From DUQX01 sp050948825 (GTDB lineage: Bacteria; Bacillota; Dethiobacteria; DTU022; UBA8154): 64,000 nt of DNA. A program made the translations under genes and the position numbers. Positions 1 to 9,299 of this stretch are shown here, in pieces. Position 1 is the stretch's first letter. Each line of letters opens with the position of its first letter. The notes under the pieces are model-generated. The model saw only the letters and a list, made by a program, of their open reading frames with translations. It ran no database searches and was not told the origin of the DNA. The stretch is from NCBI GenBank assembly GCA_050948825.1, contig JBMNEO010000007.1, forward strand, positions 1-64,000. Direction: 5' to 3'.

Positions 1-193
1 ATTATAGTATGTATGGATAATCTTCCCAGATACATAAAAAAAAGGAGTAATACAAGATATTCTTGAAGATAAACAAACCTATCCCAAAAGATGAAACCTG
101 AATATGTTTTATTGTCTCTTTGATGTTCAGAATTGGCTGAAAAGAAGTATGCATATTTAGTGTGTAAACAGAAAAATGCAAAGGGGTGATAAT

Positions 194-2623
194 TTGCATG
201 ATTTAGTGAAAAGTGTAATTATTGCCGGCCTTTTACACGACATCGGTAAGGTTTTACATCGTGGGGCAAATATTGATGGTCGTGCCCATAGCATTTCAGG
301 GCGGGATTGGGTGAATAAATTTACTGACGATCAAACCATCCTGGACTGTATTAGATATCATCATTATCAAGATATATCGGGTGCAGGATTAACAAAGAAT
401 AACGCCGCCTATATTGTCTACCTTGCTGATAATATATCATCAGGTGTTGACCGTAGGGACATTGAGGGTGAGGGTATTAGAGGCTTTGACAAAAACAGGC
501 CTCAAGAATCAGTTTATAATTTATTAAACAACTCGACTGGGAAAGCTGTCCACAAAGTAGCACCAATCAGTGAGAAAATTAATTATCCTGGAGAAATGGA
601 AAAAGCATATACCGCGGCCTCAGACTACAACCACATCATATTCGGCATGAGTGAAGGTATGCGCGGAATCAATTTTGAAGGAGAGTTTGTAAATTCTTTG
701 CTGGAGCTTTCCGAAGCTTATTTGTCCTACATTCCCTCATCCACCTATCTGGGGGAGGTCGCTGATATTTCTCTTTTTGATCACTCCAAGATAACCGCAG
801 CTCTAGCTGCCTGTATTGCCATATATTTAGATACCCATAAAAGGGTTGATTATCAAATGGAGCTTTTCCAAAACGGGCTTAGTTTTTATAAAGAAAAAGC
901 CTTCTGTCTGTTTTCCTGCGATATTTCAGGGGTCCAGGCATTTATTTATACCATTTCCTCCAAGGGTGCGTTAAAAGCACTACGATCGCGGTCTTTTTAC
1001 CTGGAGTTACTGTTAGAAAACTTGGCGGATGAAATTCTTACCGCCAGCTCTCTATATCGAACAAATCTTTTGTATACAGGTGGTGGACATGCCTATATTT
1101 TGTTGCCAAATACCCCAGAAGCTCGTCAGAGTGCTGAAGAAGCTGTTAAAAACATCAACCGCATGCTGATTAAAACTTTTGGTGCCCGCTTATTTGTAGC
1201 TTACGGTATGCAAGAGTGTTCAGCTAATGAATTGATGAACAAGACTGAGGATCCGGAGGAATACAGCAATATATTTCGCAGTGTGGCTGCGCAGATATCA
1301 GAGCGTAAACTGAGGCGCTACTCGGCTGCCGAATTACGCCAGTTAAATAATAACCATACAGACAAGGCGGGACGTGAATGTAAGGTGTGTGGAGTTTCCA
1401 GTAATTTGAAGGAAACGATGGACGGAACCCTCTGCCATACCTGTGCAGCTTTTAGCGATATCTCGCGTATGCTCATAAAACCGGATACAGTTTTTGTTGT
1501 AACCAACCAGGCAATTAATGGAACTTCATTGCCGCTATTTTCAAGCCGGGGCGATGAACTAAGTTTTTATGCCTTAAAAGTAGATGAGGCTAAAGTACTG
1601 TTACAGAAAAGCCCGGAAATAGTGGTACGCATATACAGTAAGAACATTTATCGTACTGGTTTTACGCTGGCCACCAGACTGTGGCTGGGGGACTATGCAG
1701 TAAGCAATCAGGATGGAGACCTGAAAACCTTTGCCGAGCTAGCGGAAAGCTCAGCCGGAATCGGTAGGATTGGGGTATTAAGGGCGGACGTGGATGATAT
1801 GGGAGCAGCCTTTATCAGTGGATTTATAAGAGAAAACAATGCTGAAAACAAGTATCGCTACCTTACTTTGTCCCGCACTGCTACATTATCGCGCAGCTTG
1901 TCTATTTTTTTTAAACATTATCTTAATGACCTGCTTGCTAACGGTAAATCTAGTCTGCTAGCCCCTGAAGGCCGGCGCAATATTGTGGTTGTATATTCGG
2001 GTGGTGACGACCTCTTCCTGGTAGGAGCCTGGAATGAAGTTCTTGCTGCGGCCATTGATATTCGCAGAGCGTTTGCCTGCTATACCGGTAGTACCCTTAC
2101 TATGTCAGCAGGATTTGCCTTATTTGAACCCGGTTATCCTATTGCCCGGATGGCGGATGAAACGGCTTCCTTGGAAGCCAGTGCCAAAAAACATCAGCAC
2201 CAGTATGGAGCTAAAAACTCCATCTCACTCTTTGGATTGGAAATGAAGGGGGAAAAACTGCAGGCCCAACACACCTATGACTGGGACACCTTTGAAGAAA
2301 AGGTACTGGGAGAAAAATTTGCGGTTATTGATAAAATATTTTCCGGTAGCGCAGACTACGGTAACAGTTACCTATACAATATTATTGACCTGTTGCGGCA
2401 GGCAGAGAGCGATTCTATTAATATAGCCCGCTTAGCATATTTGCTTGCCAGGCGGGAGCCGAGTAAAGGTGCTGCTCATGAATTTAAACAAAGCTACCGT
2501 AATTTTGTGCAGAATGTTTACCGTTGGGCCTTGAATCATGAGGACCGGCAACAATTGATTACCGCGATTATTATCTATATCTACTACAATCGGATGAATA
2601 AGGAGGTAAATCAGCATGAGTAA
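194..2623 (+). CDS. csm1: Csm1/Cas10, type III-A CRISPR signalling subunit
   Basis: Large subunit of a type III-A (Csm) interference complex. On binding target RNA this family makes cyclic oligoadenylates from ATP and can cut DNA through its HD domain. Seen: HD motif LLHDIGK (residues about 13-19), a zinc ribbon with two CxxC pairs (CKVC and CHTC, about 396-416) and the palm cyclase motif GGDD (about 603-606). Length about 809 aa is normal. I start at TTG 194 because AGGGGTGAT sits just before it; ATG 176 in the same frame has no such site. The gene opens the csm operon and overlaps csm2 by 8 bases. Both active sites look intact, so signalling to the Csm6 at 9300 is expected. Confidence 0.95.
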   Translation: MHDLVKSVIIAGLLHDIGKVLHRGANIDGRAHSISGRDWVNKFTDDQTILDCIRYHHYQDISGAGLTKNNAAYIVYLADNISSGVDRRDIEGEGIRGFDKNRPQESVYNLLNNSTGKAVHKVAPISEKINYPGEMEKAYTAASDYNHIIFGMSEGMRGINFEGEFVNSLLELSEAYLSYIPSSTYLGEVADISLFDHSKITAALAACIAIYLDTHKRVDYQMELFQNGLSFYKEKAFCLFSCDISGVQAFIYTISSKGALKALRSRSFYLELLLENLADEILTASSLYRTNLLYTGGGHAYILLPNTPEARQSAEEAVKNINRMLIKTFGARLFVAYGMQECSANELMNKTEDPEEYSNIFRSVAAQISERKLRRYSAAELRQLNNNHTDKAGRECKVCGVSSNLKETMDGTLCHTCAAFSDISRMLIKPDTVFVVTNQAINGTSLPLFSSRGDELSFYALKVDEAKVLLQKSPEIVVRIYSKNIYRTGFTLATRLWLGDYAVSNQDGDLKTFAELAESSAGIGRIGVLRADVDDMGAAFISGFIRENNAENKYRYLTLSRTATLSRSLSIFFKHYLNDLLANGKSSLLAPEGRRNIVVVYSGGDDLFLVGAWNEVLAAAIDIRRAFACYTGSTLTMSAGFALFEPGYPIARMADETASLEASAKKHQHQYGAKNSISLFGLEMKGEKLQAQHTYDWDTFEEKVLGEKFAVIDKIFSGSADYGNSYLYNIIDLLRQAESDSINIARLAYLLARREPSKGAAHEFKQSYRNFVQNVYRWALNHEDRQQLITAIIIYIYYNRMNKEVNQHE

Positions 2624-3098
2624 TGATATGGAGGATGCCTTCAGGAAGGCAGGTTATCAAGGAACGAAACAGCAGCGTGCAAAGTCCCCGCAAGCCAAAC
2701 CTGCTTCGAACCAATTCGTACTGGGCAAAAACTATACAGCGCAAGCAGATCAGGTTATCCAGGAATTAGCAGGGTCAATGGGGCGTGATTATCAAAATTT
2801 CACTACCAGTAAAATCAGAAATATATTAGCTATGGTTTCTGAAATCTACAATGACGTTATTTCTGAACATGAAGAAGCATTAAGCCTGGAGCTACAAAGT
2901 CGTATAGAATATCTCAAAGTGCGGCTGGTCTACGAATGCGGACGGGAACCTCGGATAGTTAAACCTTTCGTGAGTAAGGCGGGACTGCTTGAGTTGCTGA
3001 ATAATATAGGTGACAACCGGGAGAAATTTATTAACTTTGCCCGTTACATGGAAGCCCTTGTGGCCTACCACCGCTTCCGTGGCGGTCGCGATAGCTAA
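2616..3098 (+). CDS. csm2: Csm2, small subunit of the Csm complex
   Basis: Small alpha-helical subunit that lines the crRNA/target duplex in the Csm complex. It is recognised by position between csm1 and csm3 and by the family pattern: a disordered basic N-terminus, then the segment MVSEIYNDVIS and a C-terminal NFARYMEALVAYHRF. It is 160 aa, slightly long for Csm2 because of the roughly 45-residue polar N-terminal extension. ATG 2616 follows AAGGAGGT within the end of csm1, so translation is probably coupled. No catalytic residues are expected. Confidence 0.92.
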   Translation: MSNDMEDAFRKAGYQGTKQQRAKSPQAKPASNQFVLGKNYTAQADQVIQELAGSMGRDYQNFTTSKIRNILAMVSEIYNDVISEHEEALSLELQSRIEYLKVRLVYECGREPRIVKPFVSKAGLLELLNNIGDNREKFINFARYMEALVAYHRFRGGRDS

Positions 3099-3114
3099 AG
3101 GGGGTGCAGTGTAG

Positions 3115-3810
3115 ATGTATGGAAAAATATTAATTAAATGTAAAATGACAGTTTTGACCGGTATGCATATTGGTGGTTCATCAGCTTTTTCTGCTATTGG
3201 CGCGGTAGACAGCCCGGTCATCAGAGACAGTTTTACCGGCGAGCCGATGCTGCCGGGTTCCAGCCTCAAAGGTAAAATGCGCACTTTGCTGGCCAAGGCG
3301 ATTAAAAACCATTATATTACCCAGGAATGTGCTAATGATCCAGAGGAAATTAAACGCCTCTTTGGAACGGCAGGCGACAATCGTAAGGGGGAGCATCCCA
3401 GGGCTGCGCAGCTTCAATTTGCCGATGCTTTTCTGGTGAATGCGGAAAAACTTAAGAAACGCAGCGGAATGACCGAGGTTAAGTTTGAAAACACTATTAA
3501 TCGTCTTACTGCTGTTGCCAACCCCAGGCAAATTGAAAGGGTGGTAAGGGGTTCTGAATTTGCAATCAACTTGGTCTATGATATGGGGGAGCCTGAGGTT
3601 ATCAAAACTGATTTTGCCAACATTGCCAAAGGTTTAAAGCTGCTTTCTATGGACTACCTGGGTGGACATGGTTCTCGGGGTTATGGCAAGGTTGCCTTTT
3701 CGGATTTTGAAGTTGTAGTAAGGGAAGGAGAGTGTCCGGAGGATGTAAACCTACTCCTGAACATATTGAAGGAAGTGGAGGAATATGGGGTATTATCTGT
3801 ACAGGCTTAA
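3115..3810 (+). CDS. csm3: Csm3, RAMP backbone subunit and target-RNA nuclease
   Basis: Repeated backbone RAMP subunit that binds the crRNA and cuts target RNA every six bases. Seen: GAVDSPVIRD places an aspartate at residue 32, the position of the catalytic Asp (D32/D33) of studied Csm3 proteins. PGSSLKGKMRTLL (about 44-56) and the glycine-rich GGHGSRGYGKV (about 182-192) are RAMP features. Length 231 aa is usual for the family. ATG 3115 follows GGGGTG. The 3' end overlaps csm4 by 26 bases. Confidence 0.95.
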   Translation: MYGKILIKCKMTVLTGMHIGGSSAFSAIGAVDSPVIRDSFTGEPMLPGSSLKGKMRTLLAKAIKNHYITQECANDPEEIKRLFGTAGDNRKGEHPRAAQLQFADAFLVNAEKLKKRSGMTEVKFENTINRLTAVANPRQIERVVRGSEFAINLVYDMGEPEVIKTDFANIAKGLKLLSMDYLGGHGSRGYGKVAFSDFEVVVREGECPEDVNLLLNILKEVEEYGVLSVQA

Positions 3811-4726
3811 TTTTAGCACCGCATTGCATATGGGGAAGGACTCGGGGGGGGCCTCGTTGGATGATGGCCAGATGACCATTCATGCCGATACCCTTTTTGC
3901 TGCACTGTGTTGTGAAGCTGCCGGCGACGGCAGGATTGAGCAGCTAGTCGGGTATTTTACTGATGGCACGCTGACCATATCTGATGCCCTGCCTTTTACC
4001 GGCGATGATATTTTTCTTCCCAAGCCGGTTTTATTTGTTGGGAATAAAAAGCGTGAAAGCAACAGCGGATTTAAGAAAGCCCTGAAAAGGGTGGAATATA
4101 TTCCACTGTCCTTTTTTCAGGAGTATCTTAGAGGTCTAAATCAGCCCGCAGTAGATTTAGAAAAACTGAGCTCCAATTTTGGTCAGTTGACCGTCAGTAC
4201 CCGCGTGGCCATAAAAGACAATACCCCGCCGCTGCCTTATCACATTGCTTCCTGGAGATTTGAGCCTGGCTGTGGGTTGTATGTTATTGTACGATCTGAA
4301 CAAGAGGAGGCTTTAAATACGTTTGCAGCTTTATTAACTAAGCTGGGTTTGTCCGGAATAGGCGGCAAACGATCATCGGGCTGGGGAAAATTTGACATAC
4401 AGCAATGTTCAGTTCCTGCAGAGTTAACCAAACTAATCAATGATGACAAGGCTGATTATCAAATGCTGTTAGGAACCGCATTACCGATTGATGCCGAGTT
4501 GGATGATGTTTTAAGCGATAGCTGGTATGCGCTGGTCAGACGTGGCGGCTTTATTCGCTCCGCTACCTATGCTCCGGGACAATTGAAAAAACGTACTCTG
4601 TATATGCTGGCTCCCGGGTCCTGTTTGCGCTTCAGGTTCAGGGGCGGGATGTATGACTTGTCTGATAACGGTGCCCATCCTGTGTGGCGCTGTGGCAATA
4701 CTCTATTTGCGGGGGTGAATTTTTGA
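3785..4726 (+). CDS. csm4: Csm4, crRNA 5'-tag-binding RAMP protein
   Basis: Caps the crRNA 5' end and contacts Csm1 in the Csm complex. Seen: N-terminal RAMP strand YYLYRLNF, the internal HADTLFAALC segment typical of Csm4, and the glycine-rich loop GIGGKRSSGWGKF (about 188-200). It is 313 aa, in the family range. The start ATG 3785 lies inside csm3 behind GGAGG, and the stop TGA shares bases with the TTG start of csm5, so csm3-csm4-csm5 are tightly coupled. Confidence 0.93.
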   Translation: MGYYLYRLNFSTALHMGKDSGGASLDDGQMTIHADTLFAALCCEAAGDGRIEQLVGYFTDGTLTISDALPFTGDDIFLPKPVLFVGNKKRESNSGFKKALKRVEYIPLSFFQEYLRGLNQPAVDLEKLSSNFGQLTVSTRVAIKDNTPPLPYHIASWRFEPGCGLYVIVRSEQEEALNTFAALLTKLGLSGIGGKRSSGWGKFDIQQCSVPAELTKLINDDKADYQMLLGTALPIDAELDDVLSDSWYALVRRGGFIRSATYAPGQLKKRTLYMLAPGSCLRFRFRGGMYDLSDNGAHPVWRCGNTLFAGVNF

Positions 4727-5859
4727 AATACGGTCATCTGGAAAGGTTTAATATTACCCTGCGTGCGTTGGCACCGGTTTTTATCGGTTCGGGAGAGCGC
4801 CTTAACAAAAAGGAATATATTCTTAATAAGCGAAAGGGCATAATTCATTTTCCAGATTTTGCCCTGCTAGTCACCTTTTTAAAAAGCAGGGGGTTACTGC
4901 CTAAGTATGAAGAGTTTCTAATCCAACCGCGTTACAACGATTTCCAGGCTTTTCTGCGGGAAAACAAAATAGCAGAGGCTGAATACCCTTCTTTTATCAG
5001 CTATAGTATAGCCGCGGGTGAAGCGGCACAAGCAGCCAACTTCCGGGAAGTATTAACTTTCATTAAGGATTCTGACGGTCGCCCTTATATTCCTGGCAGC
5101 AGCCTGAAGGGAGCTATCCGTACTGCTCTGGCTGCATACTTGATGAATAATAGGGATTGGAACAGGTTTAGACAAAAAATTGAGCGAGCCGATAACTCAG
5201 GGCATATGCGCTATTATCTTTCCAGTGAGAGCAAGAGCCTTGAGAAACAAATCTTTTATCGCTTGGATGTTAAAAATCCCCGTAATGGGGAAGTGCTGAA
5301 CAGCCCAATTAACGATATCATGCAAGGCATCAGAATCAGTGACAGCGTTCCTTTGGGGTTTGAAAATTTGACCTTAACTGGGAAATACGACCGTAGACCG
5401 GATGGTACAGCTAATCGGCTCCCTATTTTCCGGGAATGTTTAGTGCCAGGCAGCGAAGTTCAGCTGATGATGACATTGGATAAGCCTGTGTTAGCCAAAG
5501 TTGGCTTAAGTATAGACAGTATCGAGGCAGCCTTACACAGCTTTGCTGATGCTTATTATGCCAATTTCGAACAGTTTTTTAAGGAATTGCCCGAAGATAC
5601 TTCGCTGGCAGCCCAAAAGGGAGTCGATATCTTTTTAGGCGGCGGGGCAGGTTTTGTGTCTAAAACCCTGGTTTATAATCTATTTTCACAGCGGGATAAA
5701 GCATTGCCGTTTACTGCAAAAATATTGTCCAAACAGTTTCCCAGACACGGGCACTTTAAAGATGCCGCCAAGTATAAAGTTTCACCGCATATATTAAAAA
5801 CCACTATGTATGCGGGTGAATACTATCAAATGGGCAGATGCGAATTAATCCTAAAATAA
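4723..5859 (+). CDS. csm5: Csm5, crRNA 3'-side RAMP subunit
   Basis: RAMP subunit at the end of the Csm backbone; the family is needed for crRNA maturation and complex assembly. Seen: N-terminal LRALAPVFIGSGERL and the RAMP motif IPGSSLKGAIRTAL (about 114-127). I choose TTG 4723, overlapping the csm4 stop as TTGA and preceded by GGGGGTG. The longer in-frame ATG at 4684 would sit deep inside csm4 without a ribosome site. About 378 aa, normal for Csm5. Confidence 0.92.
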   Translation: MKYGHLERFNITLRALAPVFIGSGERLNKKEYILNKRKGIIHFPDFALLVTFLKSRGLLPKYEEFLIQPRYNDFQAFLRENKIAEAEYPSFISYSIAAGEAAQAANFREVLTFIKDSDGRPYIPGSSLKGAIRTALAAYLMNNRDWNRFRQKIERADNSGHMRYYLSSESKSLEKQIFYRLDVKNPRNGEVLNSPINDIMQGIRISDSVPLGFENLTLTGKYDRRPDGTANRLPIFRECLVPGSEVQLMMTLDKPVLAKVGLSIDSIEAALHSFADAYYANFEQFFKELPEDTSLAAQKGVDIFLGGGAGFVSKTLVYNLFSQRDKALPFTAKILSKQFPRHGHFKDAAKYKVSPHILKTTMYAGEYYQMGRCELILK

Positions 5860-5884
5860 CCGCTTTTATAAAAGGAAGAAAGAA

Positions 5885-6631
5885 ATGTTACAAAAAATTA
5901 TTGTACAATGCCAATATAGAGGGGATCAAAGAGCTAACTATAATTGGGGCTCACTTTTCCATGGGTTTCTGATAAATTCATTGCCGCCCGAGATATCCGA
6001 TATGCTTCACCATAGCCAAATACGTCCTTTTTCCCAATATGTTTTACCCCAGCGTGGCTGGCAATTGACCTGGGTTATTGGATTGTCGGAATCAGAAATA
6101 GCTGATCATATTGTACAAGCAATTATGCCCCTGACTCAGATTGAGCTCCAACAAAAAGCTATGACGCTAGAAGTTACTGGTGTCCAAAGAAGCAGCCAGA
6201 GCGTACAGGAGTATTTCAAAAAATTTTTTACTGCGGATAAACCATGCCGCCGTTATGAGATTGAATTTTTAACGCCCAGTACCCATAAGCAGGATGGAGC
6301 ATATACATTATTTCCAAGTCCGGAATTGATGATCAACAATATTAATAGTCGTTATTGTGCTTATATGCAGGATGTTTCTTTGGATGACCCAGAAGCTATG
6401 GAACAAATAGTGCGTCATACACGCATAGTCCGTTATTCATTGCATACGGCGGTCTATTACCTGGAAAATACCAAAATTACAGGATACATGGGGCGAATAA
6501 CGTTGGTTTTAAGCGGTCCTGAACAACTGGCAAGAGTGGCTGGAGCGCTGCTCTCTTTTGCAGAGTATAGCGGGTTAGGTATTAAAACCGCCTTAGGTAT
6601 GGGGGGCGTAAAAATTAAGGAAATAATCTAG
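5885..6631 (+). CDS. cas6: Cas6, pre-crRNA endoribonuclease
   Basis: Cuts the precursor crRNA within the repeat to leave the 5' tag (here probably the final eight bases, ACGGAAAC). Seen: N-terminal FHGFLINSLP with a histidine at the position common for the Cas6 catalytic site, and the C-terminal glycine-rich loop GLGIKTALGMGGVKI that marks the Cas6 RAMP fold. Length 248 aa is usual. ATG 5885 follows GGAAGAAAG, 25 bases after csm5. It lies directly before the array leader, so it ends the csm operon. Confidence 0.92.
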   Translation: MLQKIIVQCQYRGDQRANYNWGSLFHGFLINSLPPEISDMLHHSQIRPFSQYVLPQRGWQLTWVIGLSESEIADHIVQAIMPLTQIELQQKAMTLEVTGVQRSSQSVQEYFKKFFTADKPCRRYEIEFLTPSTHKQDGAYTLFPSPELMINNINSRYCAYMQDVSLDDPEAMEQIVRHTRIVRYSLHTAVYYLENTKITGYMGRITLVLSGPEQLARVAGALLSFAEYSGLGIKTALGMGGVKIKEII

Positions 6632-6814
6632 CTAGGCGGTTATTATATATTTGAGCGCCGCAGGAAGCAATCATTAGTAAAATGGAGCAAATGAAAGGAA
6701 AAGAATAGTGGCTTTCAAGGAGTCGTTTGGAATATGGAAAACATTAACATAAATATTTTGACCGCCGCAAACCGCATTAGTAGCACTGATTCCATAGGGG
6801 TTAGCTGACACAGG
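6632..6814 (+). promoter_or_regulatory. Probable CRISPR leader
   Basis: A 183-base AT-rich non-coding gap between cas6 and the first repeat. I assign it as leader because the repeat at the opposite end of the array (7871-7906) is the only degenerate one, which normally marks the old, leader-distal end. No strong -35/-10 pair could be chosen with confidence. Confidence 0.6.
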
Positions 6815-7906
6815 ATTAAAAAAGAAGGCCCCCTTTAAGGGGACGGAAACCTTTCTCATGACATTGTTCCGCTTCTATCTTTGTCAATTAAAAAAGAAGG
6901 CCCCCTTTAAGGGGACGGAAACGCTCTTGCCATCTGTCACTCTTCAAGCTCTTGGATTAAAAAAGAAGGCCCCCTTTAAGGGGACGGAAACTACCTGCCT
7001 ACGATCATGACCTAAACGCAACAGGCTTTTCTAATTAAAAAAGAAGGCCCCCTTTAAGGGGACGGAAACTTTTAATTAAAGTTATTTCTCCTTGTCCGCT
7101 TAATTAAAAAAGAAGGCCCCCTTTAAGGGGACGGAAACTTCTTTATATGCTTCCTGTTTACTGTTAAATACGTCATTAAAAAAGAAGGCCCCCTTTAAGG
7201 GGACGGAAACATCTGCATCTTTTCAAGCTTCAATCTCATCTATTAAAAAAGAAGGCCCCCTTTAAGGGGACGGAAACGCCTGCTCAATCAGTGATATCCA
7301 CTCACTCATTATTCGAATTAAAAAAGAAGGCCCCCTTTAAGGGGACGGAAACGCCTAGATCGCCCAAATCAGATTCCTATGCTGCTTGCCACATTAAAAA
7401 AGAAGGCCCCCTTTAAGGGGACGGAAACCATTCAGACCGGCCTTGCACTTTTCATGGCATTAAAAAAGAAGGCCCCCTTTAAGGGGACGGAAACATGCTC
7501 GTCATCATTGCCAGTATGTCATAATTCGTATTAAAAAAGAAGGCCCCCTTTAAGGGGACGGAAACTCTTAGTACCTGCACGAGTATCATTAAAAAAGAAG
7601 GCCCCCTTTAAGGGGACGGAAACCTCTTGCTGAAGTTCGCATGAATTAAAAAAGAAGGCCCCCTTTAAGGGGACGGAAACCGTGACAATCCGGTGTTCCT
7701 GACCCTCGGACAGCGGCTACTTAATTAAAAAAGAAGGCCCCCTTTAAGGGGACGGAAACCTTATTTCCTCAGTACTCGTCTATACCTCAAATGAATCCTA
7801 TTAAAAAAGAAGGCCCCCTTTAAGGGGACGGAAACTCTGCCAGGCTCCATTGGTGGGCGACCACCTGAAGATTAAAAAAGAAGGCCCTCTTTAAGGGGAC
7901 GGAAAC
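6815..7906 (+). CRISPR. CRISPR array: 16 repeats of 36 bases, 15 spacers
   Basis: Repeat starts: 6815, 6887, 6956, 7034, 7103, 7175, 7242, 7317, 7393, 7459, 7530, 7588, 7645, 7724, 7800 and 7871. Each runs from ATTAAAAAAG to GGACGGAAAC, with a CCCC(TTTAA)GGGG hairpin in the middle. The first fifteen are identical by eye. The last has one change (GGCCCTC for GGCCCCC), so new spacers enter at the 6815 side. Spacer lengths in order: 36, 33, 42, 33, 36, 31, 39, 40, 30, 35, 22, 21, 43, 40, 35. Spacers 11 and 12 are unusually short. No spacer visibly matches this window. The array lies between cas6 and cas1 and is probably transcribed on the plus strand. Confidence 0.98.
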
Positions 7907-7935
7907 TGTAACAAAATATTCCAGGGGGTGATTAT

Positions 7936-8940
7936 ATTAGTTTCCTTTATATTTATGAGCGAGCAGCTAAAATTGGGGTGCAAAACAACTGTATAGTGGT
8001 AGAAAGTGAAAATTTGAAGCGCACCTTGCCTATTGAGGGGGTAGAGAATGTAATAATCTTTGGCGATGCTTCTTTGAGTTCCAGTTGTGTTAGACATTTT
8101 ATGGAAAGGGATATTAACCTTACTTGGCTCTCGAGCAAAGGCAAATTTTTTGGGCGACTGGAGTCTACGCGAAATGTGAATATTTATCGGCAAAGGCAGC
8201 AGTTTGCTTGTGGAGAGAATGAGAGTTTTTGCTTGGTATTGGCTAAGAAGATCATTAATGCAAAAGTAAGAAACCAGATTACGATTTTACGCCGTTATCA
8301 AAGAAATCGTGCGGAAACATCGGTTGAAGCTATTATTGATGCAATGGCAAAGCTATTACCCGTAATGGAACGGACTCATAGCAAAGGCGAACTGATGGGA
8401 CATGAAGGAATGGCCGCTCGCTATTATTATCAGGGATTAGGTACATTAGTAAATCCTGAATTTGCTTTTTCGAGACGAAGCAGACAGCCTCCTTTAGATC
8501 GCTTTAACTCGCTCTTAAGTTTTGCTTATACTTTATTGATGTATGATATATATACTGCAGTAGTAAACCGGGGATTAAATCCTTATGCCAGCTTCTTGCA
8601 TAGTATCCGAAGAGGACATCCGGCGCTTTGCTCTGATTTAATGGAAGAATGGCGGGCCGTTTTAGCTGACTCGCTAGCTCTTTACGTTACAAGTAAAGGA
8701 ATTATTAAGCGCGAAAATTTTGAAAAACCTAATGAAGAAGGGGGGATATTTTTGGATGGCAAAGGGTCTAAAGTATATATTGCTGAATATGAGAAAAAAG
8801 TACGCAGCCGAACCAGTTACATTACTTATGTAGATTATGCGGTAAGTTTTCGGAGGGCTATAGAGATGCAGTGTCAGCGTTTGGCAAAAGCTGTTGAAGA
8901 GGAAGATCCCGATATATACAAGCCGGTGGTGATTAGATGA
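7936..8940 (+). CDS. cas1: Cas1 integrase, probable ATT start
   Basis: Metal-dependent DNA integrase that, with Cas2, inserts new spacers. Seen: N-terminal strand FLYIYERAAKIG, catalytic Glu in GHEGMAARYYY, and His/Asp in HSIRRGHPALCSDLMEEW. The first standard start in frame is GTG 7978, but homology clearly extends upstream of it. The frame is open back to a stop at 7909-7911 and contains no ATG, GTG or TTG there. A strong ribosome site AGGGGGTGAT (7923-7932) sits 7 bases before ATT 7936, which I take as the start (334 aa). Either a rare ATT initiation or a lost ATG explains this. The gene starts 29 bases after the last repeat. Confidence 0.9.
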   Translation: MSFLYIYERAAKIGVQNNCIVVESENLKRTLPIEGVENVIIFGDASLSSSCVRHFMERDINLTWLSSKGKFFGRLESTRNVNIYRQRQQFACGENESFCLVLAKKIINAKVRNQITILRRYQRNRAETSVEAIIDAMAKLLPVMERTHSKGELMGHEGMAARYYYQGLGTLVNPEFAFSRRSRQPPLDRFNSLLSFAYTLLMYDIYTAVVNRGLNPYASFLHSIRRGHPALCSDLMEEWRAVLADSLALYVTSKGIIKRENFEKPNEEGGIFLDGKGSKVYIAEYEKKVRSRTSYITYVDYAVSFRRAIEMQCQRLAKAVEEEDPDIYKPVVIR

Positions 8941-9266
8941 TAAAGAGCAGCAATCGCATTTTTGTTTTTGATGAATTTATTGCGGAGGAGAGGCGAAAAT
9001 ATTTGGTTGTAGTAATTTATGATATTGTAGACAACAGCCGTCGAGCCAAATTTGCAAAATATCTACAGGGCTTTGGAGTTCGGGTGCAGAAATCTGCATT
9101 TGAGTGTATTCTGCCTGAAGCTAAATATGAAAAGTTGGTTAAAGGGATACCTAATTTAATAGGAAAAGAAGATCAGATTAGAGTTTATAAATTGACAAGC
9201 AATGCCGATATCAGAGCATGGGGAACTGTTGAATTGTTGGAAGAGGAGGAAGTCGTAATTATATAA
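8937..9266 (+). CDS. cas2: Cas2, spacer-integration partner
   Basis: Small ferredoxin-fold dimer that bridges two Cas1 dimers during spacer acquisition. Seen: the beta-strand KYLVVVIYDIVDNSRR with the family Asp, followed by FAKYLQGFGVRVQKSAFEC, both classic Cas2 signatures. The 109 aa include an N-terminal extension of about 20 residues before the first strand. The start overlaps the cas1 stop as ATGA, so translation is coupled. Confidence 0.95.
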   Translation: MIKSSNRIFVFDEFIAEERRKYLVVVIYDIVDNSRRAKFAKYLQGFGVRVQKSAFECILPEAKYEKLVKGIPNLIGKEDQIRVYKLTSNADIRAWGTVELLEEEEVVII

Positions 9267-9299
9267 ATAGTTGCAAAAGTGGTTAAAGGAGGTGTTATT

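Noticed and set aside
2..199. 65-aa minus-strand open frame at the window start
   Set aside because: Low-complexity AT-rich composition and no ribosome site; it overlaps the csm1 start region.
9279..9299. Upstream GTG start for csm6
   Set aside because: No ribosome site; AAAGGAGGTG directs TTG 9300, where CARF similarity begins.
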